From Aquarana catesbeiana (lineage: Eukaryota > Chordata > Amphibia > Anura > Ranidae), in NCBI RefSeq assembly GCF_042186555.1, contig NC_133332.1, positions 237,138,015 through 237,202,014 on the forward strand: 64,000 nt of DNA, in the 5' to 3' direction. The position numbers and the translations under genes were made by a program. The notes beneath the pieces are model-generated. The model was not told the origin of the DNA, ran no database searches, and saw only the letters and a list, made by a program, of their open reading frames with translations. This document shows, piece after piece, positions 32,408 through 44,361 of the stretch (the first letter of the stretch is position 1; each line of letters begins with the position of its first letter).

Positions 32408-32889
32408 TTAACCACTTCAGCCCCAGGAGGATTTACCCCCTTAATGACCAGAGCACTTTTTACAATTTGGCACTGCGTCCCTTTAACTGCTAATTGCGTG
32501 GTCATGCAATGCTGTACCCAAACGAAATTTGCGTCCTTTTCTTCCCACAAATAGTGCTTTCTTTTGATGGTATTTGATCACCTCTGCCGTTTTTATTTTT
32601 TGCACAATAAACGGAAAAAGACACAAAATTTTGAAAAAAATATTTTCTACTTTTTGTTATAAAAAAAATCCAATAAACTCAATTTTAGTCATACATTTAG
32701 GCCAAAATGTATTGGGCCACATGTCTTTGGTAAAAAAAATGTCAATAAGTGTATATTTATTGGTTTGCGCAAAAGTTATAGCGCCTACAAACTAGAGTAC
32801 ATTTTCTGGAATTTACACAGCCTTTAATTTATGACTGCCTATGTCATTTCTTGAGGTGCTAAAATGGCAAGGCAGTACAACCCCCCCCC

Positions 32890-34310
32890 ACAAATGACCC
32901 CATTTTGGAAAGTAGACACCCCAAGGAAGTTGCTGAGAGGCATGTTGAGCCCATTGAATATTATTTTTTTGTCCCAAGTGATTGAATAATGACTAAAAAA
33001 AAAAAAAATTACAAAAAGTTGTCACTAAATGATATATTGCTCACACAGGCCAGGGGCATATGTGGAATTGCACCCCAAAATATATTCAGCTGCTTCTCCT
33101 GAGTACGGAGATACCACATGTGTGGGACTTTTTGGGAGCCTAGCCACGTACGGGGCCCCGAAAACCAATCACTGCCTTCAGGATTTCTAAGGGCGTACAT
33201 TTTTGATTTTACTCCTCACTACCTATCACAGTTTTGAAGGCCATAAAATGCCCAGATGGCATAAAACCCCCCCAAATGACCCCATTTTGGAAAGTAGACA
33301 CCCCAAGCTATTTGGTTTGAGGCATGTTGAGTCCATGGAATATTTTATATTTTGACACAAAATGCGGGAAAGTGACAAATTTTTTTTTTTTTTTGCACAA
33401 AGTTGTCACTAAATGATATATTGCTCACACAGGCCATGGGCATATGTGGAATTGCACCCCAAAATAAATTTAGCTGCTTCTCCTGAGTATGGGGATACCA
33501 CATGTGTGGGACTTTTTAGGAGCCTATCCACGTACGAGGCCCGAAATCCAATCACCGCCTTCAGGATTTCTAAGGGTGTAAATTTTTGATTTCACTCTTC
33601 ACTGCCTATCACAGTTTCGGAGGCCATGGAATGCACAGGTGGCACAAACCCCCCCCAAATGACCCCATTTTGAAAATTAGACACCCCAAGCTATTTGCTG
33701 AGAGGCATGGTGAGTATTTTGCAGCTCTCATTTGTTTTTGAAAATGAAGAAAGACAAGAACAAATTTTTTTTTTTTTTTCAGTTTTCAAAACTTTGTGAC
33801 AAAAAGTGAGCTCTGCAAAATACTTACTATACCTCTCAGCAAATAGCTTGGAGTGTCTACTTTCCAAAATGGGGTCATTTGGGGGGGGTTTGTGCCACCT
33901 GGGCATTCCATGGCCTCCGAAACTGTGATAGGCAGTGAAGAGTGAAATCAAAAATTTACGCCCTTAGAAAGCCTGAAGGCGGTGCTTGGTTTTCGGGGTC
34001 CCGTACGAGGCTAGGCTCCAAAAAAGTCTCACACATGGTATCCCCATACTCAGGAGGAGTAACAAAATGTATTTTGGGGTGTAATTTCACATATTCCCAT
34101 GGCCTGTTTGAGCAATATATCATTTAGTGACAACTTTGTGCAAAAAAAAAAAAAAAAAATTGTCTCTTTCCGGCAACTTGTGTCACAATATAAAATATTC
34201 CATCGACTCGACATGCCTCTCAGCAAATAGCTTGGGGTGTCTACTTTCCAAAATGGGGTCATTTGGGGGGGGGGGGTTGAACTGCCCTGGCATTTTATGC
34301 ACAACATTTA
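32890..34310. repeat. Direct repeats running into a large palindrome
   Basis: Two ~370-bp direct units begin at ccccattttggaaagtagac (about 32898 and 33281). The second unit continues to about 33730 and is followed, after a short T-rich centre near 33770, by its own reverse complement from about 33815 to 34310. Shared blocks include tatcacagtttcggaggcc, gatatattgctcacac and their complements. Arms are roughly 480-500 bp and well matched, so the RNA or single strand could form a long hairpin. Confidence 0.85.
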
Positions 34311-35740
34311 GAAGCTTATGTCACACATCACCCACTCCCACTTGAAGACAAAGCCCTTTCTGACACTTTTTGTTTACATGAAAAAATTATTTTTTTTTGC
34401 AAGAAAATTACTTTGAACCCCCAAACATTATATATTTTATTAAAGCAAATGCCCTACAGATTAAAATGGTGGGTGTTTCATTTTTTTTTTTTCACACAGT
34501 ATTTGCGCAGCAATTTTTCAAACGCATTTTTTGGGGAAAAAACACACTTTTTTAAATTTTAATGCACTAAAACACACTATATTGCCCAAATGTTTGATGA
34601 AATAATAAAGTCATAAAATGCTCATAGTTTCTGGTTTCTTAGGCCATAGAGATGTTTGGAGCCATTCTGGTCTCTGATCAGCTCTATGGTCAGCTGGCTG
34701 AATCACCAGCTGCATTCTCAGGTTCCCTGTTGAGACAGGAGAGTCTTAGAAAAACACGGAAGACAGTAGGGGGGGGGGGATTCCCTCCAACTGCTTGTAA
34801 AAGCAGTCTAGAGGCTAATTAGTCACTAGGATTGCTTTTACATGAAAGCCGACCGCTGGCTGAAAAGAATGATACCAAGATGATACATAAACCTGCAGGC
34901 ATCATTCTGGTATAACCACTCAAAGTCGTGAATGGCGTACCTGAAGACAAAAAAATGGTTAACAATAAAGCACAGTAAACGGTAAAGTATAAAAAATTGC
35001 ATACCTAAAAAGCAAACATGATAAAACATAATAACAATAAAACATTGCAGAATAGAATACAGTAAAAAAGAGCAGAACAATAGAGAGAATAGAGAGAGAG
35101 AGAACAATAAAACGACAACTTTTTTTTTATTTTATATTTTTGTTTGTGGTTTTTTTTTTTTTTTACACTTTTTTTTGTAACTAACTTTTATAACTGTAAC
35201 CGATTCCAGGTTCGGGTCTCTCAAAATGCGATGGCATCTTGGGAGACCCTGTGAAAGTGTGCCTAGTCTGTGCAATGCTGTACCCTACGCTAATACTCAA
35301 CTAGTGAATGGTAGCGTTCAAAACATTCACCAATGCAAAGACCAGGATTGTCAGGACAGGGGGGACAATAATACCGGGTGTCACGCCTATATCCGCGCTT
35401 ACTGCAGACATGACATCTTTTTTAGGGGGGGTTTGTTGGGTAGGGGTACTCGGGAGGACATAAAAATGCCTCTCATGCAGCCGACTGCATTTGGTTGGGG
35501 ATGTGAATGGGGGAAGTACGGGTGCTGCAAAAGTGGTGGGTTCCCAATTAGGATTGGCGAATGCAGCAGGAAGGGCATTATGGGCACGACGGGCCTGTTT
35601 GTCTTCTTCTTGGTGGCAGTGGGACACTACTTGTGCTTGCCACCTCACCAGCTTGAACTGCACTTATGGGACTCGCCACGTCACCAAGTGTTACTGCAGT
35701 GCTGGTTTGACTACAACCGGGGTGTACCAGGTCGCTGGTG

Positions 35741-36800
35741 CTTGCCAGTTCACCAAAACGCTACCAAAAAAAACGGTTAGTGATCGCAGGTATCAGGCCT
35801 GACTCTGCGAACGCTGCAGTTATGCGTTTAGTGTTTTATAAGTGACAGTGATCGATCGATACTGCACTTGGCTGGGCTGGGCCGAGTGGAGGGGCAAAAC
35901 GCAGGTGCTAGCAGGTATCTGGGCTGATCCCACTAACACTGTGTTTTTGGGAACCCTAAACTGCTGGGGACGCTAGTATAAATCTGATCGGATCAAATAT
36001 TGATCCGTTCAGATACTATACCACTAAGGGAGGTGTACGGTGCGTGCGTGGGTGTTAGCGGTACTGGCGCTAACCTGACGCAGCTAGGGGGTAGTGTTTG
36101 CCAGTTCACCAAAACGCTACCAAAAAAACGGTTAGCGATCACAGGGATCAGGCCTGACTCTACGAACGCTGCAGTTATGCGTTTAGTGTTTTATAAGTGA
36201 CAGTGATCGATCGATACTGCACTTGGGTGGGCTGGGTAGGGCCGGGCGGAGGGGCAAAACGCAGGTGCTAGCAGGTATCTAGGCTGATCCCGCTAACACT
36301 GCATTTTTGGGAACCCTAAACTGCTGGGGACGCTAGTATAGATCTGATCGGATCAGATATTGATCCGTTCAGATAGTATACCACTAAGGGAGGTGTACGG
36401 TGCATGCGTGGGGGTTAGCGGTACTGGCGCTAACCTGACGCTGCCTGGGGCTGGTGCTTGCCAGTTCACCAAAATGCTACCAAAAAAACTGTTAGCGATC
36501 GCAGGGATCAGGACTGACTCTGCGAATGCTGCAGTTATGCGGTTAGTGCTTTGTAAGTGACAGTGATCGATCGATACTGCACTTGGGTGGGCTGGGTGGA
36601 GGGGCAAAACACAGGTGCTAGCAGGTATCTGGGCTGATCCCGCTAACACTGCGTTTTTGGGAATCCTAAACTGCTGGGGACGCTAGTATAGATCTGATCA
36701 GATCAGATATTGATCTGTACAGATACTATACCACTAAGGGAGGCGTATGCTGCGTGCGTGGGTGTTAGCGGTACTGGCGCTAACCTGATGCTGCCTGGGG
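35741..36800. repeat. ~360-bp tandem array, about three units
   Basis: cttgccagttcaccaaaa occurs at 35741 (within ...gtgcttgccagttc), again near 36099 and near 36458. gatccgttcagat at 36002 and 36362, then gatctgtacagat at 36712, gives spacings of 360 and 350 bp. Units share gacagtgatcgatcgatact and ggcaaaacgcaggtgctag. Divergence between units is a few percent. Non-coding. Confidence 0.9.
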
Positions 36801-36905
36801 CGACGCATATCACCGCCAGGCGATCAGGGGGCTAAATCTTTATTAGGTAATAAACGGCGGGTGCCCTGACACTATAAAAAATAAACAAACTAACCAGCGT
36901 CACCC

Positions 36906-37178
36906 GTAAGACCCCATTCACACAGGGGCAACACGACTTGCAGGTCGCCTCAGCGAGGCGACCTGCAAACGAATGCCCGGGCGACTTGCAAAACGACTTC
37001 TGCATAGAAGTCTATGCAAGTCGCCCCAAGTCGCCCCCGAAGTCGTACAGGAACCTTTTTCTAAGTCGGAGCGACTTGCGTCGCTCCCTTTAGAACGGCT
37101 CCATAGTACAGAACGGGAGGCGACTTGTCAGGCGACTAGGTCGCCTGACAAGTCGTCCCTGTGTGAATGGGGTCTTAC
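36906..37178. mobile_element. Palindromic MITE nested in the 5.5-kb repeat
   Basis: The ends GTAAGACCCCATTCACACAGGG and CCCTGTGTGAATGGGGTCTTAC are perfect inverted copies over about 22 bp. The interior is made of short inverted gcgacttg/caagtcgc units, so the whole element could fold on itself. 273 bp, no coding frame. Confidence 0.85.
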
Positions 37179-37975
37179 AGTTATACGGTGATCAGTGGTG
37201 AAAGGGTTAACTAGGGGGCAATCAAGGGGTTAAAACATTTATTAGATAGTATATGGGGGTCCCTGACGTTATAAAACACTGACGGCGAACCTAAATATTT
37301 ATCTCACTAACTAGCATCACCAGTGACACTAATACAGCGATCAGAAAAATGATCGCTTAGCGACACTGGCGACGGGGGGTGATCAAGGGGTTAAAACTTT
37401 ATTGGGGGGGTTAGGGAGGTATCCTATACCTAAAGGGGGCTAACAATAACTGCCCTACCACACTAACTGTCACAAACTGACACCATGCAGTAATCAGAAA
37501 AAAGGAAAAAAAAAAAAAAACTACTTGATGTCACAGGGGGGGGGGAGGGGTGATTGGGGGGATGATCGGGGGGGGATCGGGGGGTAAAGGGGGGTGTAAA
37601 GTGTGCCTGGCATGTTCTACTGTATGTGTGTGTGTTTTCACTCACATTTCAGCCTTCTCTCCTCGGCGCCGGAACGGAAACTGCCGAGCTGAGGAGAGAT
37701 GACATCACATCCGATTGGCTGGGAGCGATCGCGAGGGTGGGCACGAATGGATGGCCTCCCCCTCATCTCTGATCGCTGCCAGACCAAAGCCGACCACCTT
37801 GGGCACCGGGGGAGGTCCAATCGGACCCCCCCACCCGCGGGAAGGCAATCACGTACCAGGTACATGATTTTGCCTGCCCGTGCCATTCTGCCGACGTATA
37901 TCGTCGTTAGGCGGTCGGCAAGTGGTTAAGCCTCTCTTTATCCTAAGTATGGGAAATAGTCTGAATACCCGGATT

Positions 37976-37990
37976 GAAAACCACCTGCCA
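37976..37990. repeat. Left copy of 15-bp target duplication
   Basis: GAAAACCACCTGCCA, repeated exactly at 44150-44164 on the other side of the LINE. Confidence 0.9.
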
Positions 37991-38299
37991 GGCGCATGCG
38001 CAGAAGCATCCAAGATCGTCGCATAGACCGGGAGCTCCGCACTGCTCTGGCCTAACGACCCCCACTACAGCCGTCTGAGCCCTCATTCCGGTCCGGCAAG
38101 TACATCAGCCGACCAGGGACTCCCCAAGCACCAGCCTGATGAACAAAGGCTCGGCCCAGAGGAATTTAACCCGCAAACTCGAGCAAGCAGTGGTGCGGCC
38201 TGGCCATTCCAAAATGGCAGCCGCCCCCACACGAGAGACACAGCCAGCGCTGCAGAGTCCATAGCCAACCAGGACCAGGTTGCTCCCCCGGCCTCCCAG

Positions 38300-39222
38300 T
38301 TGACAGATGCCACAGTGAGTACTCCACAACAGGGGGCCCCCTCACCCGCTCCAACTGAATCCCTGATTGGGAGAACATTGGGAGGGTTCAGCAAGATCTG
38401 CTGCACAGTCCAGACCCATGGGATACAGATGTCAGGGATCCCTCTCTCTCCCCCCACAGATTTCCCCTCCATGATGGCAGCCTTTTCTCAAATGCTGACA
38501 AGAGGCCTCTCACACACTGCTGCCCAAATCACAGCCTCCATACATGTGGATCTGCAGCAGGCTCCAGAATTGAGGCGATAGAGCAGAAATCGGATCAAGC
38601 AGCACTGAGAATAAACCAGAATACTCATAGAATACAGGAGCTCCAGGACCAACTTGAGGTAGCCACCTCCAAAATTAATGACCTCGAGAACAGGTCAAGA
38701 CATTATAATTTCCGAATCAGGGGTCTCCCTGAATCCGTTAAAGATATTCACTTAGCGGTCCAGGACTTCATCAAAACCCTAATACCTAACATTCCGGTAC
38801 ACCGCACGGAACTTGACAGAGCCCACAGAGCATTGCAACCACCTCGCTACGACGGGCTTCCAAGGGACACTATAGTGAAACCACACTTCTATGCGTTTAA
38901 AGAAGTGAGAAAGCTATCCTGATCGATGGAGAAACTGTCAAACATGGGTCATCAGATTCAAATTTTTGCAGATCTTTCTCCTTACACGGTGCAAAAGGGA
39001 AGGGCGCTGAAACTGCTGCTCCTTGCCCTGGCAGGCAAAGATATCACCTACAGATGGGCCTTCCCGCTTCGCCTACACTTCTCATACCGCAACAAACCAT
39101 ACAGCTTCTCCACTTTTCCTCAGGGCGAGCGACTTCTTCTACAACTGGGGATGATCTCCCAGGAACTGCCATCACTCTGCCAACAGAGGAGCGCTCTCCA
39201 CCAAATGACCTTCGCCTACTAG
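38300..39222 (+). pseudogene. LINE ORF1p-like protein (stops)
   Basis: An open frame 38300-38581 gives the N-terminus and stops. The coiled coil follows in the next piece (I-Q-E-L-Q-D-Q-L ... I-N-D-L-E-N-R-S-R). The RRM-like block N-F-R-I-R-G-L-P and the D-R-A-H-R-A-L motif are near 38715-38835. A TGA at about 38920 precedes the C-terminal domain in frame 38926-39222. Same architecture as the ORF1 at 1285-2151, with clear similarity in order and motifs. It would bind LINE RNA as a trimer; it is broken here. Confidence 0.8.
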
Positions 39223-40371
39223 CCCTCTGTCCCAGGTGTGGCAGAAACAACATCCCAAAAGATCTCGAGAGTCCTTTCCACCATGAGATTGTGCCTGCAT
39301 TGTCAACTCCTCTCTACACTACTGACTTCCTTTGGAACTGAGTTTGAGGCCTAACTTCCACCATGGAAATTACGTTTTGTTTAGCTCAAGTGCACCTCGG
39401 GATTGGCCCCTAGTTCCTCAGGGGGTTTCCTGTTTCCAACAACTGACTCTTTCTGCAATATCCAAGTTATCCGGGTTCCCTGGTTTTATTTTGTTACTTA
39501 CACGCTGTCTGTTCATAGCAGATAGCCCTTACCTACTGGCTATTCTAATGTGTTAATCAGTTATCTAACTTTCCTTGCTCGTTTCACCCACAAACATTAT
39601 GCCCTGTCCCCTGGCTCCATACAGTTGATATGTCACCTTTTTGGCTTTAGAGCCTGGGGAACAGCGGAATCTCTCCCGGGGGATCCCCCCTCTCCTAAAT
39701 GGATCATTTGACTCCTCCCATGATAGCAACACTACTGTGGACGCCTGTCTCACCCTTCCTCGTGGAAGGTGACAGGCGCCAACATCACGCCAGTCACCCC
39801 TAAATATTTCTCGCTACGATGGAACATGTTGCCTAGTGGGGGAGAGTGGAAGGGGTCAAATGGTCGTAAATGTGTTCTAATTCTATGTCAACAGTTCTCA
39901 GACTTTACGATATTTATAATGTTATAGTTGACCTCTCAGGCAGGGGTAACTAGAGTGGTCGCAGTGCGCCTCCCTCTGACCCCGATAGGAGAACTTCTTC
40001 TCTTTTCCCCTGTCGGAGCCAGACTTACACGTCCTCTTTGGGACGTCTCGGGTTTCCTTTGCGTAAAGGACTAGGCAGGGATGGGTCACTCCCTGGCCCT
40101 GGTGGGATTGGGATGTTATTGTATACTGTATTCTCTAACGCATCTTTTCTCTCTTTCTTCTGTTTCATGTCTCGCTATGCTCTCCCTTCCCTCTTCTCTC
40201 CTTTCCTGCTCTCCCCACCTCCTCCCTCGGTTACAGGGTCTCGCTGGATCTCCTCCTTTTCGATACTCAGGACTAGAACGAAACGATGCCGGGTCATCTC
40301 CTATCTGTCAGGGAAAGCTTCAGTGACCAGTAAGATTATGTTCCGCAGAGCACTCTACCACCAATCGCAAC

Positions 40372-43174
40372 ATGTCTGACTCCCCACAAACAAATCCGAA
40401 ACTTTGGATCTTCTCACACAACGTGCAGGGTCTCAACACCTCCGTAAAAAGACGAAAAATAATGCAACAACTAGACACATTGAAAGCAGATGTAACTCTG
40501 CTTCAGGAGACACACTTTTCAGCCTCCTATAATCCCACGTTCCTACACAAAGGCTTCACTCACTTCCACTTAGCAAATGCAGATAACAAAACGAGAGGGG
40601 TGGCGGTCTGTTTTTCAAACAAAACACACTTCTCACACTCTAACACTATTAAGGACCCTGAAGGTCGATACATTTTAGTTACTGGCACAATTAACGGGGA
40701 GACATACACGTTTCATACTACACCCCAAACACACACCAAGATACATTCTTCACAAACCTCCTTAAGACCCTGAAGCCTCATTTCCTGGGCGTGGTGATAC
40801 TGGGGGGCGATTCCAACACTCCATTTGATCTCTCCTCAGACAAGTCCAACCCCTTACATCCAAAAGCTAAAAGGCTACCCAGACGTAGCCTTCGTGTGGC
40901 GCAGACCATTCAATCTCACGACCTAGTTGATATCTGGAGGGAAATGAACCCCTGAACCAAGGACTATTTCGCCCCACACAATACGCACTCTAGGATAGAT
41001 CATATCTTTGTCCCATCACTACTGATCCCAAGGGTAGTAACCTCCAGAAGCTACGATACTCCTTTATCGGACCACTCTATAACCCTCAGGGGGGGACAGG
41101 GGTAAGGGGACCCTTCAAATGGCATCCCAATGAAGTGCTTCTGAGCAATCCCTCTCACTGTTCATTATTAGAAAAAGCTTTGACTGAATACTTCATGGAA
41201 AATGACACCGGGTCGATCTCGCCAGGGTCCCTATGGGCGGCGCATAAAGCGGTGATCCAGCTTTCATCCCGACTTAGATGGGAAAGTAAGGCAGAAATAC
41301 AGCAGCTAACAGAAGAATTCCGTCTGCTCAGTAAACGCCATAAAAGCAACCCCACCCCAGACAGCTTGGCGAAGCTCGACTTGGCTCGAGTTAGTTTAAA
41401 CCTCTCTTTCAGCACCTCAGCCAAAAAACATCTTAGATGGACAAGGGCACGTTTTTACTACCAAAAAGACAGGATAGGCTCTAAACGGGCTGCTAAACTA
41501 AGCCCGAGGACACGTACCCTGGTCTACCCCAAAATTCGGCCCAAAATGGGCACATTAACACAAAATCCTACAGGAATCATAGACTCCTTTTATGACTTCT
41601 ACTCGCGATTATATGAAAGCTTACCCCAAGGGCCAGGGACACATTCCTCCAAGACCTCAATTTACCCCATCTACAGCGAACACATCAGGAACTACTACAA
41701 ACCCTTCTCCGCAGATGAAATAGCAGAAGTTATTAAATCACTGAAACTAGCCTCAGCCCCGAGGCCAGACAGCTTCTCAGTCTGCTATTATAAGAAATTT
41801 GGCTCCCAACTGGCGCCTTACATGGCTCGGTTTTTTAACTCTTTCCGGGATGGAGCCCCCCTGTCTAGTGATGCAAATTCCGCTTTTATATCAGTAATAC
41901 CCAAACCAGGGAAGGACATAAGCGAGGTCCGTAATTACCGCCCTATCTCATTAATTAATAACGACCTGAAAATTATGACAAAAATCCTAGCAAACAGGAT
42001 GTCTAGCTTTATAGCTAGCTACATCCACAGGGATCAGGTGGGCTTCATCCCGGGGAGACAGGAACTGGACCAAATCCGGAGAGCTATTGACCTAATCTCC
42101 CTTCTACGATCCCAATGGGATGGGGGACCTCATCAGGACGGCTGCCTATTATCATTAGACTTACAGAAGGCCTTCGACTCCGTATCATGGCCCTATCTAT
42201 TTGATATACTCGAAAGTTGGGGGTTTGGAGCCAAGTTTCTTAGAATAATACATACCCTTTACTCTAACCCTAGGGCCCAGATATGCTTAATAGATTACTA
42301 CTCTGAGTTCTTTGACATCCATAGAGGAACCAGACAGGGTTGCCCTCTATCGCCATTAATTTAAGCAATAGCGATCAAAACATTAGCCATAGCTATAAGA
42401 ACAAGTACGGACATTAAAGGAATTCAATGCGGCCAAGAGGAACATAAGTGTGCCCTCTTCGCCGATGACATGTTACTATTCCTGACCTCTCCACTAATCT
42501 CCACCCCAACGTGTTCCGATTACTCAAAGAATTCGGGAACATTTCTAGTCTCCAGGTAAACGTAACTAAATCAGTAGCCCTAAACATCTCCGTCCAAACA
42601 AAACTAATAGACCAGCTCAAACAACACTTTACCTTCACATGGGCAGGTGATGCAGTCCCCTACCTGGGTATCAAACTGACCAAATGCACTGACAACCTAT
42701 ACGCCACCAACTTTCCCCACATGTTCCGCTCATTGATGGCAGACCTAACAAAATGATCGAAAGAAGGATTATCCTGGCTAGGCAGCCTGAATGCAGTAAA
42801 AATGACTTTATTACCACCAGGGGCCGATCTAGGGGGGGGGAGCAACAGGGCAATTGCCACCCCCAAGAAATTGGTTGCGTGCCTGGCAGATAAGAGAGAG
42901 CTACTGGAACAAATTCCTCCATTTACTTCGAAAGGTCACTGGGACCCAAATTCCTCAAGACCCTCTGTATATCCTCCTGAACCACAGGGTGCACAACACT
43001 TCTAGGAACACACAACAACTTATCTTTTTCATGTGCTTGGGAGCCAAGATTACTCTAGCTAAAGCCTGGAAACAACCAACAGTATCAACCTTGGCTGCCA
43101 AACGAAAACATTTCCTGGATCATGTCACAAGAACAGATGGTTGCAAAACTACGGGATACGGTACAGCCATTTGA
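40372..43174 (+). pseudogene. LINE ORF2: endonuclease and reverse transcriptase (broken)
   Basis: The start ATG at 40372 opens an endonuclease frame with H-N-V-Q-G-L-N and L-L-Q-E-T-H-F. It shifts near 40773, but N- and H-containing blocks continue (S-R-I-D-H near 40990). The RT frame 41135-42364 has I-P-K-P-G-K-D, N-Y-R-P-I-S-L-I, L-D-L-Q-K-A-F-D-S-V (catalytic Asp) and G-T-R-Q-G-C-P-L-S-P, then TAA. The next block, L-F-A-D-D-M-L-L-F, is intact just after it (about 42457). The C-terminal part is in frames 42511-42756 and 42854-43174, with a G-rich join at 42825-42842. Confidence 0.85.
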
Positions 43175-44149
43175 AGGGGTCTGGGAACCATGGGCCACAC
43201 ATATTAAGATTCCGCTGTACCCAGGCCATCTACAAACACGAAGGACTTACCAGAGAGACCACACACCCTACCCCTCTTTCCCATCCTCTACTCTCCCTCT
43301 TACTTTCCCTTCTTTTTCTCTTCACTCCTTCTTATGATACTTTCCAACAGACTTGGGCTTGACATATCACAGGCATATCACTTTAATCCTCATGGAAGAA
43401 TACAAGGCCCATGCCAGACTCCCTAGAGCAGGGAACAGATAACCAAGCTTGGCCTGGCCCTTGACAAAGGAGACCCCTTTGCCCAACCGCGGGGAATGCG
43501 GTGACCGGGGAAACAGCCGGGTCGCACATGCCCTGGGGGGGATAGAGGGGTGAGCCATTGGATGGGGCCTACAAGCTCTCTCACTCCGCAGTGAGCACCC
43601 ATAGGGTGGAGTGATTATCTCGGGGACCCAGGCTCGAGGCCACCCTAGCTGCATTGGTTACATTGGGACCAATATCTACAATTAAATAATCAGTTAGCAT
43701 ATCAACTTGGGCAGTGACCATGCAGGCCCAGAGTTCATCATTTTCATCTGATATAGGCTCTCGTTTATATTCAGAGGAGCCCACTAGATTTTTTACATCA
43801 AATATTCGCTAGAAACTGAACGATTCTAGAGGCCACAGGTTCTGCATGGGACCACCAGTCCTGACGACAAAGGGGTTTTTTTCTTTGCTTCTCCCTTTTT
43901 TTTTCTTCTGTACACAATATAGTTTGATATCTTATCTAAACTGTTATCATTGCTAAGATACACAATGGTCGGATATCTCATAGTGATCCTTGAATTGTTT
44001 TAAAGTTCAATATTTGCCTTAATACTTTGAGAGCTGTCATTTACATACGTATTACTCTTGTCTGGCTATGTGGGCCTGCAAGAGAATACTTTATCTGAAA
44101 TGTTACTGTCATGATTGTAATATAAAACTTCAATAAACTTATTGAAAAA

Positions 44150-44164
44150 GAAAACCACCTGCCA
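44150..44164. repeat. Right copy of 15-bp target duplication
   Basis: GAAAACCACCTGCCA, identical to 37976-37990; it directly follows the LINE 3' end. Confidence 0.9.
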
Positions 44165-44361
44165 ACAGGTACACTTGATTCTTTATAGAGGCTGCACACC
44201 TTTTCCCTCCTTTATCAATTCAGTAATCAGACAATGTTATCCTTCACCCCTACAAAATAAACTGCCTACACTCTTCAGACAGGACTCACATGAATGACAG
44301 GGGCATAGTGCACCACTGGAGCGCTGGTCTTCCTGGCATGCAGGACACAGAAAACTAGTTA

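Larger units (their letters stand above)
32408..37929. mobile_element. 5.5-kb TTAA-bounded repeat (TTAACCACTT...AAGTGGTTAA)
   Basis: The left edge is ttaaccacttcagcccc and the right edge gcggtcggcaagtggttaa, an inverted pair with TTAA at each end. The same start and similar end bound the 952-bp copy at 51603-52554. The first ~400 bp and last ~250 bp match that short copy. The extra ~4.5 kb holds two ~370-bp direct repeats, a large palindrome, a (~360 bp) x3 tandem array and a nested MITE. No transposase frame is visible; open frames inside are repeat-derived. TTAA edges suggest piggyBac mobilisation, an inference. Confidence 0.75.
37991..44149 (+). mobile_element. Full-length Tx1/L1-like LINE with 15-bp target duplication
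   Basis: 6,159 bp between identical 15-bp duplications. It has a GC-rich 5' leader starting ggcgcatgcgcag, ORF1 (about 38300-39222), an inter-ORF spacer, ORF2 (40372-43174) and a 3' UTR ending cttcaataaacttattgaaaaag. The exact duplications and complete 5' end show insertion by target-primed reverse transcription of a full-length transcript. Both ORFs have since collected stops and frameshifts. It lies 47 bp right of the TTAA element's edge. Confidence 0.9.

Noticed and set aside
35226..35780. 184-aa Cys-rich frame inside the 5.5-kb TTAA repeat, considered as a transposase zinc-binding tail.
   Set aside because: No spacing of Cys/His matches a known finger, and the frame runs into the tandem array; no homologous frame is kept in the array units.
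38083..38472. Minus-strand 129-aa frame with a Trp-rich composition.
   Set aside because: It is a shadow of the plus-strand LINE leader and ORF1 start.
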